Counted from the first letter of the stretch, positions 53,291 through 63,216 are shown. The stretch: DNA of 64,000 nucleotides from Azohydromonas australica DSM 1124 (GCF_000430725.1 NZ_AUMO01000017.1:186001-250000), one strand, 5' to 3'. The notes: generated from the sequence alone by a model not told the origin. Numbers and translations are program-made.

Positions 53291-53355
53291 GTTTGCAACC
53301 ATAGGGAGTTCAGCAAGCGGCTTGCCGATCGCATCCAACCGAGGTCATCGGGCGC

Positions 53356-56277
53356 TTACTGACAAGCCTCGCAGCCGGGATCGTCGATCGCGCAGAACTT
53401 GATGTCGGTGGCCGGCACCGCGGCTTCCGCCACCACGGCGGACACGGCAGCAGGCGCCATCACCGCGGCCGGCGCCGACAACGAGGACACGGCGTTGAGT
53501 GCACCGGCCTGCACGGTGGACTTCTCCACGTGCGTGGCCGCCATCGTGCGCAGGTAGTACGTGGTCTTGAGGCCGCGCACCCACGCCAGCTTGTAGGTCT
53601 CGTCGAGCTTCTTGCCCGAAGCGCCGGCCATGTAGAGGTTCAGGCTCTGCGCCTGGTCGATCCACTTCTGGCGCCGCGCCGCGGCTTCCACCAGCCACTG
53701 CGTCTCGACCTCGAAGGCAGTCGCGTACAGCCGCTTGAGCTCCTCGGGCACGCGGTCGATGCGCTTGAGCGAGCCGTCGAAGTGCTTGAGGTCCATGAGC
53801 ATCACGTCGTCCCACAGGCCCAGCGCCTTGAGGTCGCGCACCAGGTACTCGTTGATGACGGTGAACTCGCCCGAGAGGTTGGACTTCACCGAGAGGTTGC
53901 CGAAGCAGGGCTCGATGGAGGCGTCCACGCCGATGATGTTGGAGATGGTCGCCGTGGGCGCGATGGCCACGCAGTTGCTGTTGCGCATGCCGTGCTGGCC
54001 GATCTGCGCGCGCAGCGCGTCCCAGTCCAGCGTGGAGGCGGTGTCGGCGTCGATGTAGCCGCCGCGCTCCTGGGCCAGCAGCTTGAGCGTGTCCAGCGGC
54101 AACACGCCGCGGCTCCACAGCGAGCCCTCGTAGCTGGAGTAGCGCCCGCGCTCGGCCGCCAGCTCCGTGGAGGCCCAGTAGGCGTAGTAGCACAGCGCCT
54201 CCATCGAGCGGTCGGCGAACTCCACCGCCGCCTGGCTGGCATAGGGCACGCGCAGCTGGTAGAGCGCGTCCTGGAAGCCCATCACCCCCAGGCCCACCGG
54301 GCGGTGGCGCTCGTTGGCGCGGCGCGCCTTCTCCACCGCGTAGTAGTTGATGTCAATGACGTTGTCGAGCATGCGCATGGCCGTGCGAACGGTCTTGCGC
54401 AGCTTGTCGTGGTCGATGCCGCCGTCCTTGAGGTGGTGCGACAGGTTCACCGAACCCAGGTTGCACACCGCGATCTCGTCCGGACCGGTGTTGAGCGTGA
54501 TCTCGGTGCACAGGTTGGAGGAGTGCACCACGCCCACGTGCTGCTGCGGGCTGCGCACGTTGCAGGCGTCCTTGAACGTGATCCAGGGATGCCCGGTCTC
54601 GAACAGCATCGTGAGCATCTTGCGCCACAGGTCCTTGGCGGCCATGCGCTTGAAGAGCTTGATCTCGCCGCGGTCGGCCATGGACTCGTAGGCCACGTAG
54701 GCGCGCTCGAAGTCCTGGCCGAACTTGTCGTGCAGGTCCGGGCAGTTCGAGGGCGAGAACAGCGTCCACTGACCACCTTCCATGACGCGCTTCATGAACA
54801 GGTCCGGAATCCAGTTCGCGGTGTTCATGTCGTGCGTGCGGCGGCGGTCGTCGCCGGTGTTCTTGCGCAGCTCCAGGAACTCCTCGATGTCCAGGTGCCA
54901 GGTCTCCAGGTAGGCGCACACCGCGCCCTTGCGCTTGCCGCCCTGGTTCACGGCCACGGCCGTGTCGTTGACGACCTTGAGGAAGGGCACCACGCCCTGG
55001 CTCTTGCCGTTGGTGCCCTTGATGTAGGAGCCCAGCGCGCGCACGTTGGTCCAGTCGTTGCCCAGGCCGCCGGCGAACTTGGACAGCAGCGCGTTCTCCT
55101 TGAGCGCCTCGTAGATACCTTCCAGGTCGTCGGAGACGGTGGTCAGGTAGCAGCTGGAGAGCTGCGAGCGCCGCGTGCCCGCGTTGAACAGCGTGGGCGT
55201 GCTGCTCATGAAGTCGAAGCTGGAGAGCACGTCGTAGAACTCGATGGCGCGCGCCTCGCGGTCGCCGCTCTTCTCGCCCAACGCCAGGCCCATGGCCACG
55301 CGCATGAAGAAGGCCTGCGGCAGCTCGATGCGCTGCTCCTCGATGTGCAGGAAGTAGCGGTCCACCAGGGTCTGCAGGCCCAGGTAGTCGAACTGCAGGT
55401 CGCGCTCGGCCTTGAGCGCCGCGCCCAGCCGCGCCAGGTCGAAGCCCAGCAGCGCCTCGTCCAGCAGCTCGGCCTTGACGCCCTTGGCCACGAAGCCCGG
55501 AAAGTATTCGGCGTAGCGCGTGGCCATCTGCTCATGCGTCACTTCCTGACCCAGCACCTGCTTGCGCACCGTGTGCAGCAGCAGCCGCGCGGTGGCGCGG
55601 GTGTAGGCAGGCTCCTTCTCGATGAGGGTGCGCGCGGCCAGGATGGCGGCCTTGTGCACTTCCTCCAGCGGCACGCCGTCGTAGAGGTTGCGCCGCGTCT
55701 CGGCCAGGATGGGGCCGGCCTTCACGTCCTCGCCCAGGCCCGCGCAGGCGGACTCCACCAGCGCCTGCAGCTTGGCCTCGTCCAGCGGCACGCGCTGGCC
55801 GTCCTCGACCACGTGCAGCACGGGCTTGGCCGCGGCGGCCTGGGCCGCGGCTGCGGCGGCCGCTGCACGCTGGGCGCGCTCCTGCGCATGGCGCTCGCGG
55901 TACAGCACGTAGGCACGCGCCACGTCATGGTGGCCGCTGCGCATGAGCTGCAGCTCGACCTGGTCCTGCACGTCCTCGATGTGGAAGGTGCCGCCGGTTG
56001 GGCGCGAGCGCAGCAGCGAACGCACCACGGCCTCGGTGAGCCCGTCCACCGTCTCGCGCACGCTGGCCGAGGCCGCGCCCTGGCTGCCGCGCACGGCCAG
56101 GAAGGCCTTCATCAGCGCCACGGCGATCTTGCTGGGCGTGAAGGCGACCACCGCCCCGTTGCGCCGGATGATCTGGTAGCCCTCGTAGGTGGCGCGCGCC
56201 GGTGCTTCGACAGCCTCGGCCTCGCCGATGAAGGCGCTGCCGGCGCCGGAGGAGGAATGCAGTTCAGGTGCGCTCAT
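53356..56277 (-). CDS. nrdA: Class Ia ribonucleotide reductase alpha subunit
   Basis: NrdA, 973 residues, reduces ribonucleoside diphosphates to deoxynucleotides. It is longer than E. coli NrdA (761) because the N-terminus has an ATP-cone (YQIIRRNGAVVAFTPSKIAV, about residues 32-120) and, after an Ala-rich linker, a second cone-like unit (about 150-240), as in Pseudomonas NrdA. The active site includes SSNLCTEI (Asn-Cys-Glu), and the C-terminal redox pair is CEAC at the very end. The start at 56277 follows AAGGAAAG. The upstream region carries two NrdR-type palindromes and a DnaA box. Confidence 0.97.
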   Translation of the reverse strand: MSAPELHSSSGAGSAFIGEAEAVEAPARATYEGYQIIRRNGAVVAFTPSKIAVALMKAFLAVRGSQGAASASVRETVDGLTEAVVRSLLRSRPTGGTFHIEDVQDQVELQLMRSGHHDVARAYVLYRERHAQERAQRAAAAAAAAQAAAAKPVLHVVEDGQRVPLDEAKLQALVESACAGLGEDVKAGPILAETRRNLYDGVPLEEVHKAAILAARTLIEKEPAYTRATARLLLHTVRKQVLGQEVTHEQMATRYAEYFPGFVAKGVKAELLDEALLGFDLARLGAALKAERDLQFDYLGLQTLVDRYFLHIEEQRIELPQAFFMRVAMGLALGEKSGDREARAIEFYDVLSSFDFMSSTPTLFNAGTRRSQLSSCYLTTVSDDLEGIYEALKENALLSKFAGGLGNDWTNVRALGSYIKGTNGKSQGVVPFLKVVNDTAVAVNQGGKRKGAVCAYLETWHLDIEEFLELRKNTGDDRRRTHDMNTANWIPDLFMKRVMEGGQWTLFSPSNCPDLHDKFGQDFERAYVAYESMADRGEIKLFKRMAAKDLWRKMLTMLFETGHPWITFKDACNVRSPQQHVGVVHSSNLCTEITLNTGPDEIAVCNLGSVNLSHHLKDGGIDHDKLRKTVRTAMRMLDNVIDINYYAVEKARRANERHRPVGLGVMGFQDALYQLRVPYASQAAVEFADRSMEALCYYAYWASTELAAERGRYSSYEGSLWSRGVLPLDTLKLLAQERGGYIDADTASTLDWDALRAQIGQHGMRNSNCVAIAPTATISNIIGVDASIEPCFGNLSVKSNLSGEFTVINEYLVRDLKALGLWDDVMLMDLKHFDGSLKRIDRVPEELKRLYATAFEVETQWLVEAAARRQKWIDQAQSLNLYMAGASGKKLDETYKLAWVRGLKTTYYLRTMAATHVEKSTVQAGALNAVSSLSAPAAVMAPAAVSAVVAEAAVPATDIKFCAIDDPGCEACQ

Positions 56278-56414
56278 GTGGACTTTCCTTCTGGTCAACG
56301 GGAGAGCTGCCGCCGCCGCAAGCTCGACGGCTTGCGACCGGGCCTGGCAGGCTCTCCAGCACCCCGATGCGGGCCCTTCCAGGGGCCCGGCGGACCGGGG
56401 CATGTGCAAAAACT

Positions 56415-56423
56415 TGTGGATAA
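56415..56423 (-). promoter_or_regulatory. DnaA box in the nrdA leader
   Basis: Reads TTATCCACA on the minus strand, a perfect match to the DnaA 9-mer consensus. It lies about 140 bases before nrdA, downstream of the probable promoter. DnaA is known to regulate nrdAB in E. coli. Confidence 0.65.
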
Positions 56424-56448
56424 CCGGTGAGTCATCGGTGGACAGTGG

Positions 56449-56464
56449 ACACTACCGGTGGTGT
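56449..56464. promoter_or_regulatory. nrdR box: NrdR box, proximal
   Basis: ACACTACCGGTGGTGT, an imperfect palindrome matching the ends (ACACTA...GTGT) of the NrdR consensus. Its centre is 32 bases from that of the second box. Confidence 0.65.
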
Positions 56465-56479
56465 GGCGGCGCGTATTAG

Positions 56480-56497
56480 ACCACTACATGTAGTGGT
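56480..56497. promoter_or_regulatory. nrdR box: NrdR box, distal
   Basis: ACCACTACATGTAGTGGT is a perfect 18-base palindrome that matches about 12 of 16 positions of the NrdR consensus. With the proximal box it brackets the candidate -10 element, as expected for repression of nrd genes by NrdR. Confidence 0.75.
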
Positions 56498-56642
56498 CGA
56501 GAAGCTTCAGCCCCCGGAGAGTCACAGATTTGCCACGTTCGCGTGATGCACCGCCAAAGCCGGCATCCGGCTTGCACTGGGAATGGAACGCCCACTCGCG
56601 GCGGCCTGGACGGTTGCGCCCGAAACGGGCTTCGGAAGGGCG

Positions 56643-57257
56643 TCAGGCGCGCCGTTGCAGCGCGCTGCCGGCGCCTTGCCAGCCGCTGAGCCGGGCCAAC
56701 AGCGGCCAGCTGAAGGCAGCGCCGGGGTCGTGCTTGCGGCCCGGCGCAACGTCCTCATGGCCGGTCACCTCGGCCAGCGGATAGCGCCGCGCCAGTGCCC
56801 GCAGCAGCCGTGCCAGGCGCCGGTACTGCACGGCGGCGAAGGGCGTGCCCTCCAGGCCTTCGAGCTCGATGCCGATGGAGTAGTCGTTGCAGTTGTCGCG
56901 GCCGCGCCAGCTGGAGCGCCCGGCATGCCAGGCGCGCGCGTCACAGGACACGAACTGCATCAGCGCGCCGTCGCGGCGCACCAGGAAGTGCGCCGACACT
57001 TCCAGGCCGCAGATCTGCTGGAAGTACGGGTGCGCGTCCCAGTCCAGCCGGTTGGTGAAGAGCCGCTCGATGGCATCGCCGCCATAGACGCCCGGCGGCA
57101 GGCTGATGGAATGGACCACCGCCAGGTCGATGCTCGCGCCCGCGGGGCGCGGACCGAAGTTGGGCGAGGGACAGCGCCGCGCCGGCGCGTACCAGCCCTC
57201 TTCCCAGTCATCGCGCCGGGCCGTGGCCGCGCGCGGCGCAGGCGGATCGGCGCTCAT
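56643..57257 (-). CDS. ampD: 1,6-anhydro-N-acetylmuramyl-L-alanine amidase AmpD
   Basis: AmpD, 204 residues, a cytoplasmic zinc amidase cleaving the peptide from anhydro-muropeptides in cell-wall recycling. Zinc ligands are His49 (AVVHSISLPPG), His167 (VTGHEDVAPGRKHDPG) and Asp177. SPNFGPRP and the DYSIGIELEG strand with the catalytic Glu follow the family. Loss of AmpD derepresses AmpC beta-lactamases where ampR is present; none is seen here. The start at 57257 overlaps the PP0621-type gene stop by 4 bp. Confidence 0.95.
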   Translation of the reverse strand: MSADPPAPRAATARRDDWEEGWYAPARRCPSPNFGPRPAGASIDLAVVHSISLPPGVYGGDAIERLFTNRLDWDAHPYFQQICGLEVSAHFLVRRDGALMQFVSCDARAWHAGRSSWRGRDNCNDYSIGIELEGLEGTPFAAVQYRRLARLLRALARRYPLAEVTGHEDVAPGRKHDPGAAFSWPLLARLSGWQGAGSALQRRA

Positions 57258-57502
57258 GTCTTGCGCGGCCCCGCGGCGCGGTGCATCGGGCAGCAGTAGG
57301 GCTTTCCATCCAGGCCCAGCACGGCTTCGCTGCTGGGCAGGTGCAGCCCGCAATGGCTGCAGCGCACCATCGCCTCCAGCTGGGGCGGCTCGGGTGGGCG
57401 CGGCGGCGGTGGCGGAGGAGGCGGTGGTGGTGGCGGCAACGAGGCGCGGCGCATGGCCCACAGCACCAGCGCGATCACGGCCAGGAGCAGCAGGTACTTC
57501 AT
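57254..57502 (-). CDS. PP0621-type small membrane protein with zinc-ribbon-like cysteines
   Basis: An 82-residue protein with an N-terminal membrane helix (MKYLLLLAVIALVLWAM), a run of twelve prolines (residues 23-34) and a C-terminal metal-binding-like motif RCSHCGLHLPSSEAVLG with Cys48, Cys51, Cys70, Cys71 and His74. It resembles the PP0621 family found before ampD in betaproteobacteria. Function unknown. The stop overlaps ampD by 4 bp (ATGA). The polyproline run should need elongation factor P for translation. Confidence 0.85.
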   Translation of the reverse strand: MKYLLLLAVIALVLWAMRRASLPPPPPPPPPPPPRPPEPPQLEAMVRCSHCGLHLPSSEAVLGLDGKPYCCPMHRAAGPRKT

Positions 57503-57595
57503 CGCAGCAGCCTCTCATGCAGGGCGGCGGGTGGCAGGGCGTGGGAGATCTTCATGGTCCGGGCAGCGGCGCCTGCGGCAGGCGCGCCGTGGTTC

Positions 57596-58426
57596 TCACA
57601 CGGTGCGGTGCAGCACCACCTCCAGCACGAAGCGCGAGCCGATGTAGCCCAGCAGCAGCAGCACCGCGCCGGCATAGAGCCAGCGCGTGGCGCGCCGTCC
57701 GCGCCAGCCCCAGGCCAGCCGGCCGCCGATGAGCAGCGCGAAGGTGGCCCAGCCCAGCAGCGAGAACACCGTCTTGTGGTCCCAGCGCCACTCCGGGCTG
57801 AGCCAGGCGCCCAGCAGCAGCGCGGCGCTGAGCACCACGAAGCCGGCCTCGATGAAGCGGAAGGTCAGCCGCTCCAGCCGCAGCAGCGGCAACCCGAAGG
57901 GACCGCCGCTGCTGCCCTGGGGCGGGACGAGCTTCAGGCGCATCTGGCGCTCGGCGCGGTCCAGCAGCATCGCGTGCAGCACCGCGGCGCCGAACAGGCC
58001 ATAGGAGGCGATGCCCAGCAGCCAGTGCAGCGGCATCCAGGCCGAGCCGCCTTCAAGCCGGATGTCGCCCGGGAAGGCCGCGGCCAGCAGCACCACCGGC
58101 GCACCCACGGTCGCGAGCTGGCGCCGCACGCCCGGCAGTGAGAAAAGGCGGCTTTCCACTGCATGCACCGCCAGCACGAACCACACGGTCAGCGACAGCG
58201 CCGGGCCGAAACCGAAGCGCACGCCCGGCGGCTCGCGGCCGATGGCAGCGATCTCCAGCACCAGCGCCACGCCGTGCAGCACCCAGCCCAGCTGCAGCGC
58301 GGCCGTGTGCAGCCGGCGCCCATCGGGCGCAGGCAACATGGCAACGAGGTAGGCCAGCACGGCGCCCAGGGCGGGCAGCCAAGGCCATGCGACGGCAGCC
58401 GCCACGGGGCCGGACGATAAAATCAT
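57596..58426 (-). CDS. CcsA/YpjD-type cytochrome c assembly membrane protein
   Basis: A 276-residue protein with about eight membrane helices. The WDHKTVFSLLGWATFALLIG segment is diagnostic of the YpjD/CcsA-like family next to ffh in proteobacteria, with MPLHWLLGIASYGLFGAAV upstream. CcsA proteins handle heme for cytochrome c maturation; the short YpjD members lack a proven role. It is divergent from ffh. A TAAACT hexamer ends six bases before the ATG, suggesting a leaderless transcript. Confidence 0.9.
   Translation of the reverse strand: MILSSGPVAAAVAWPWLPALGAVLAYLVAMLPAPDGRRLHTAALQLGWVLHGVALVLEIAAIGREPPGVRFGFGPALSLTVWFVLAVHAVESRLFSLPGVRRQLATVGAPVVLLAAAFPGDIRLEGGSAWMPLHWLLGIASYGLFGAAVLHAMLLDRAERQMRLKLVPPQGSSGGPFGLPLLRLERLTFRFIEAGFVVLSAALLLGAWLSPEWRWDHKTVFSLLGWATFALLIGGRLAWGWRGRRATRWLYAGAVLLLLGYIGSRFVLEVVLHRTV
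58418..58423 (+). promoter_or_regulatory. Candidate -10 element for ffh
   Basis: TAAAAT, five of six matches, 62 bases before the ffh ATG; it overlaps the start of the divergent CcsA/YpjD-type gene. No clear -35 element. Confidence 0.4.
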
Positions 58427-58432
58427 CCGAAC

Positions 58433-58438
58433 AGTTTA
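58433..58438 (-). promoter_or_regulatory. -10 element positioned for a leaderless CcsA/YpjD-type transcript
   Basis: Reads TAAACT on the minus strand, ending six bases before the ATG at 58426. No Shine-Dalgarno sequence is present. Confidence 0.45.
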
Positions 58439-58484
58439 CTTTCGCGGCCAGCGCCTCCCGGCGTGCCACGGTCGCCCCCCCGCC

Positions 58485-59861
58485 ATGGCATCCGCCCTCA
58501 CCGACCGCCTGTCGCGCCTGGTCAAGACCATGCGCGGCCAAGCCCGCATCACCGAAAGCAACGTGCAGGACATGTTGCGCGAGGTGCGCATGGCTTTGCT
58601 CGAAGCCGACGTCGCCCTGCCCGTCGTGCGCGACTTCATCGCCCGCGTCAAGGAAAAGGCCCTGGGCCAGGAGGTGGTGGGCTCGCTCAACCCCGGCCAG
58701 GCGCTGGTGGGCATCGTGAACAAGGAGCTCGCCGCCACCATGGGCGAGGGCGTCTCCGACATCAACCTCGCCGCGCAGCCGCCAGCGGTGATCCTGATGG
58801 CGGGCCTGCAGGGCGCGGGCAAGACCACCACCACCGCCAAGCTGGCCAAGCACCTCATCGAGCGCCGCAAGAAGAAGGTGCTCACCGTCTCGGCCGACGT
58901 GTACCGCCCCGCGGCCATCGAGCAGCTCAAGACGGTGACGAAGCAGGCCGGCGCCGAGTGGTTCCCCTCCGCAGCCAACCAGAAGCCGCAGGACATCGCG
59001 CTGGCGGCGCTGGACCACGCGCGGCGCCACTACTTCGACGTGCTGCTGGTGGACACCGCCGGCCGCCTGGCCATCGACGAGGCGCTGATGGCGGAGATCC
59101 GCGATCTGCACGCCGCGCTCAAGCCAGTGGAGACGCTGTTCGTGGTGGACGCCATGCAGGGCCAGGACGCCATCAACACCGCGCGCGCCTTCAAGGAGGC
59201 GCTGCCGCTCACGGGCATCGTGCTGACCAAGCTCGACGGCGACTCGCGCGGCGGCGCGGCGCTGTCGGTGCGCCAGGTCACGGGCGCGCCCATCAAGTTC
59301 GCCGGCGTGTCGGAAAAGATCGACGGGCTGGAGGTCTTCGACGCCGAGCGCCACGCCGGGCGCGTGCTGGGCATGGGCGACATCGTCGCCCTGGTCGAGG
59401 AGGTGCAGAAGGGCGTGGACCTGGAGGCGGCGCAGAAGCTCGCCGAGAAGGTCAAGAGCGGAGACGGTTTCGACCTCAACGACTTCCTGGCCCAGATCAG
59501 CCAGATGAAGAAGATGGGTGGCCTCTCCAGCCTCATGGACAAGCTCCCCGCCCAGCTCGCCGCCAAGGCCGGCCAGGCCGACATGGACCGTGCCGAGCGG
59601 GACGTGCGCCGCATGGAGGGCATCATCAATTCCATGACCGCGCTGGAGCGGCGCAAGCCCGAGCTGATCAAGGCCAGCCGCAAGCGCCGCATCGCCGCCG
59701 GCGCCGGCGTGCAGGTGCACGAGGTGAACAAGCTGCTCAATCAGTTTGAGCAGATGCAGGGGATGATGAAGAAGATGAAGGGCGGCGGCCTGATGAAGAT
59801 GATGAAACGCATGGGCGGCATGAAGGGCCTCAAGGGCATGCTGCCGCCGGGAATGGGCTGA
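58485..59861 (+). CDS. ffh: Signal recognition particle protein Ffh
   Basis: Ffh, 458 residues, binds 4.5S RNA and signal sequences and targets nascent membrane proteins to FtsY. The N domain is followed by the GTPase domain: GLQGAGKTTTTAKLAKHL (P-loop near 106), DTAGR, and TKLDGDSRGGAAL. The C-terminal M domain is Met-rich (MQGMMKKMKGGGLMKMMKRM) and binds signal peptides and RNA. Convergent with ftsY, its receptor; the two share a hairpin terminator between them. Confidence 0.98.
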   Translation: MASALTDRLSRLVKTMRGQARITESNVQDMLREVRMALLEADVALPVVRDFIARVKEKALGQEVVGSLNPGQALVGIVNKELAATMGEGVSDINLAAQPPAVILMAGLQGAGKTTTTAKLAKHLIERRKKKVLTVSADVYRPAAIEQLKTVTKQAGAEWFPSAANQKPQDIALAALDHARRHYFDVLLVDTAGRLAIDEALMAEIRDLHAALKPVETLFVVDAMQGQDAINTARAFKEALPLTGIVLTKLDGDSRGGAALSVRQVTGAPIKFAGVSEKIDGLEVFDAERHAGRVLGMGDIVALVEEVQKGVDLEAAQKLAEKVKSGDGFDLNDFLAQISQMKKMGGLSSLMDKLPAQLAAKAGQADMDRAERDVRRMEGIINSMTALERRKPELIKASRKRRIAAGAGVQVHEVNKLLNQFEQMQGMMKKMKGGGLMKMMKRMGGMKGLKGMLPPGMG

Positions 59862-59929
59862 AGGGCCGAGCGTCTCACCCGGCATGGGCTGAAGGCCCCG
59901 GGCAACCGACGCGGCTCTATATATAAGTA

Positions 59930-59963
59930 AGAAGGGCAGGCACCTTGCGGTGTCCGCCCTTCT
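59930..59963. terminator. Bidirectional hairpin terminator between ffh and ftsY
   Basis: AGAAGGGC-A-GGCACC pairs with GGTGTC-C-GCCCTTCT around a TTGC loop, about 14 pairs with one mismatch and one wobble. The plus-strand side continues CTCTATGG and the minus-strand side TACTTATATATAG, an unusually AT-rich stretch for this region. Confidence 0.65.
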
Positions 59964-59982
59964 CTCTATGGAGCCATCGGCC

Positions 59983-61131
<1,149 letters not shown>

Positions 61132-61163
61132 GAAGAAATTGTCTGATGAATTCGCTAAGGGGC

Positions 61164-61193
61164 TTGCACCGAAGTCAAAAATATCGATAGAAT
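61164..61193 (+). promoter_or_regulatory. Promoter of tRNA-Met
   Basis: TTGCAC (61164-61169) and TAGAAT (61188-61193) with an 18-bp spacer, followed by a GC-rich discriminator (GGCGG), typical of stable RNA promoters under stringent control. The predicted start lies about six bases before the mature tRNA. Confidence 0.75.
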
Positions 61194-61205
61194 GGCGGTC
61201 TCGCA

Positions 61206-61282
<77 letters not shown>

Positions 61283-61288
61283 AACAAG

Positions 61289-61323
61289 AAAGCCCTGCAG
61301 GCCACAAGCCTGCAGGGCTTTTC
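61289..61323 (+). terminator. Intrinsic terminator after tRNA-Met
   Basis: AGCCCTGCAGGC (61291-61302) and GCCTGCAGGGCT (61308-61319) form a perfect 12-bp stem with a five-base loop, followed by TTT and CGCTTT. It ends the tRNA transcript. Confidence 0.85.
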
Positions 61324-61383
61324 GCTTTGTACGCGCCGCAACCAGTGCCCTTCCGGGTTGCAGCAATGGGCATGCTCAGCGCC

Positions 61384-63216
61384 ATGACGATCTTCGCCCT
61401 GCTCGACGACTGCACCGCCACGCTCGATGCGCCGCGCAGCCGGCTCTACAGCGGCTTCGTGCGCGAACACCGGTGCACCGACCCGCGCACGCTCGAAGCG
61501 GTGTGCGCCGCGGCCGAGGCCGACCAGCGCGCCGGCCTGCACGCACTGCTGCTGGCCGACTACGAATGGGGCGCCAAGCTGCTGCGCGCGGGACACGAGG
61601 CGCTGGACCCGGACGACGGCGCGAGCCTTCGGCTGCTGATGTTCCGCGAGCTGCGCCACCTCTCTCGCGACGAGGCCGACGCCTGGCTCGCAGCGCAGGA
61701 CACCGCCACGGCGGGATTGCCCACCGCCGGGCTGCTGCCGCTGGAGCCCAGCATCGAGCGCGCGGGCTTCGAGGCCGCCATCGAACGCATCCACGCCGCC
61801 ATCCGCGCTGGCGAGAGTTACCAGGTCAACTTTACCTACCGCCTGGGTGGCCAGGCCTACGGCGAGCCGCTGCGCCTGTACCGCCGGCTGCGCGAGCGCC
61901 AGAGCGTGCCCTACGGCGCGTTCATCCAGCTGCCCGACGGCGGCTGCGTGCTGTCGTGCTCGCCGGAGCTGTTCCTGCGCCACGAGCGGGGGCTGCTGAC
62001 GGCACGCCCGATGAAGGGCACCGCCGCGCGCTGCGCCGACGCGACCGAGGACGCAGCCGTTGCCCAGGCGTTGGCGCAGGACACCAAGAACCAGGCCGAG
62101 AACCTGATGATCGTGGACCTGCTGCGCAACGACCTGGGCCGCATCGCGCAGACCGGCTCGGTGCGCGTGCCGGCGCTGTTCACGGTGGAACCGCATGGCG
62201 TGGTTTGGCAGATGACTTCCACCATCGAGGCCCGGCCGCGCCCGGGGCTGGACCTGCCCGCCCTGCTGCGCGCCGCCTTCCCCTGCGGCTCCATCACCGG
62301 CGCGCCCAAGCTGCGCACGATGCAGCTCATTGCCGAACTGGAAAGCACGCCGCGCGGCCTCTACTGCGGCGCCATCGGCTGGCTCGATGCGCCGCAAGGC
62401 GGGGCGGCCTGCGGCGACTTCTGCTTCTCGGTAGCGATCCGCACGCTGGTGCTCGGCCCCGAAGGCAAGGACGGCCTGCGCTGCGCGCGCCTGGGCGTCG
62501 GTGCCGGCATCGTGCTCGACAGCGAGCCTGCTTCCGAGTTCGAGGAGTGCCGGCTCAAGGCCCGCTTCGCCACCGGGCTGGGCCACGAGTTCGAGCTGTT
62601 CGAGACGCTGTTCGCGCAGCAGCCCCAGGGGTTCAGGCATCTGGAGCGGCACCTGGCGCGATTGCGGCGCAGTGCGCAGGCGCTCGGCTTCCAGCTCGAT
62701 GAAGCCCTGGTGCGCCGGCATCTCGATGCCGCGTTGACTGCCCTTCCCCAGGGCATGCCGCATCGCGTGCGCGTGGCACTGACCCACGACGGCCGCGTCA
62801 GCGTCACGCAGGTGCCGCTGGCGCCCTTGCCCGCCCGGCCGGTCGGGCTGCTGCTGGCTGAAGAGCCGCTGGCACCCTCGCCGCTGTCGCGCCACAAGAG
62901 CACGCTGCGCGCGCGCTACGACGCCGGCGTGCGCGCGGCCGAAGCCGTGGGCGCCTTCGACACGCTGTTCTTTACGCCCGACGGCCGGCTCATCGAAGGC
63001 GGCCGCAGCAACGTCTTCGTGCAGCTCGATGGCCGCTGGTGGACGCCGCCGCTGGCCGACGGCGCCCTGCCCGGCGTGATGCGCGAGGTGCTGATGGAAG
63101 ATCTCGGCGCCCAGGAGCGCAGCCTGCGGCGCAAGGACCTGACACGCGCGCAGAACCTGAGCATTTGCAACGCCTTGCGTGGCGCGCTGCCGGCCCGGCT
63201 GCTGGGCGGCGACTAA
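61384..63216 (+). CDS. pabB: Aminodeoxychorismate synthase component I / aminodeoxychorismate lyase fusion
   Basis: A 610-residue fusion of PabB and PabC, supplying 4-aminobenzoate for folate. The PabB part (about 1-385) has RPMKGTAAR near 209 (PIKGT in most), [17 protein letters not shown] and [13 protein letters not shown] near 301. The PabC part (about 400-610), a PLP fold-type IV lyase, has the PLP lysine in [12 protein letters not shown] near 504 and [11 protein letters not shown] near 537. Both halves look intact. Several Met codons lie close together (61366, 61372, 61384); 61384 (MTIFALLDD) best fits the family. PabA is not in the window. Confidence 0.92.
   Translation: MTIFALLDDCTATLDAPRSRLYSGFVREHRCTDPRTLEAVCAAAEADQRAGLHALLLADYEWGAKLLRAGHEALDPDDGASLRLLMFRELRHLSRDEADAWLAAQDTATAGLPTAGLLPLEPSIERAGFEAAIERIHAAIRAGESYQVNFTYRLGGQAYGEPLRLYRRLRERQSVPYGAFIQLPDGGCVLSCSPELFLRHERGLLTARPMKGTAARCADATEDAAVAQALAQDTKNQAENLMIVDLLRNDLGRIAQTGSVRVPALFTVEPHGVVWQMTSTIEARPRPGLDLPALLRAAFPCGSITGAPKLRTMQLIAELESTPRGLYCGAIGWLDAPQGGAACGDFCFSVAIRTLVLGPEGKDGLRCARLGVGAGIVLDSEPASEFEECRLKARFATGLGHEFELFETLFAQQPQGFRHLERHLARLRRSAQALGFQLDEALVRRHLDAALTALPQGMPHRVRVALTHDGRVSVTQVPLAPLPARPVGLLLAEEPLAPSPLSRHKSTLRARYDAGVRAAEAVGAFDTLFFTPDGRLIEGGRSNVFVQLDGRWWTPPLADGALPGVMREVLMEDLGAQERSLRRKDLTRAQNLSICNALRGALPARLLGGD

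Larger units (their letters stand above)
56278..56642 (-). other. nrdA-ampD intergenic region
   Basis: These 365 bp hold no gene. They contain the nrdA leader, a perfect DnaA box, two NrdR-type palindromes and a candidate -10 element (TCTAAT, 56480-56475 on the minus strand) between the palindromes. The part from 56500 to 56642, next to the ampD stop, shows nothing recognisable. Confidence 0.6.
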
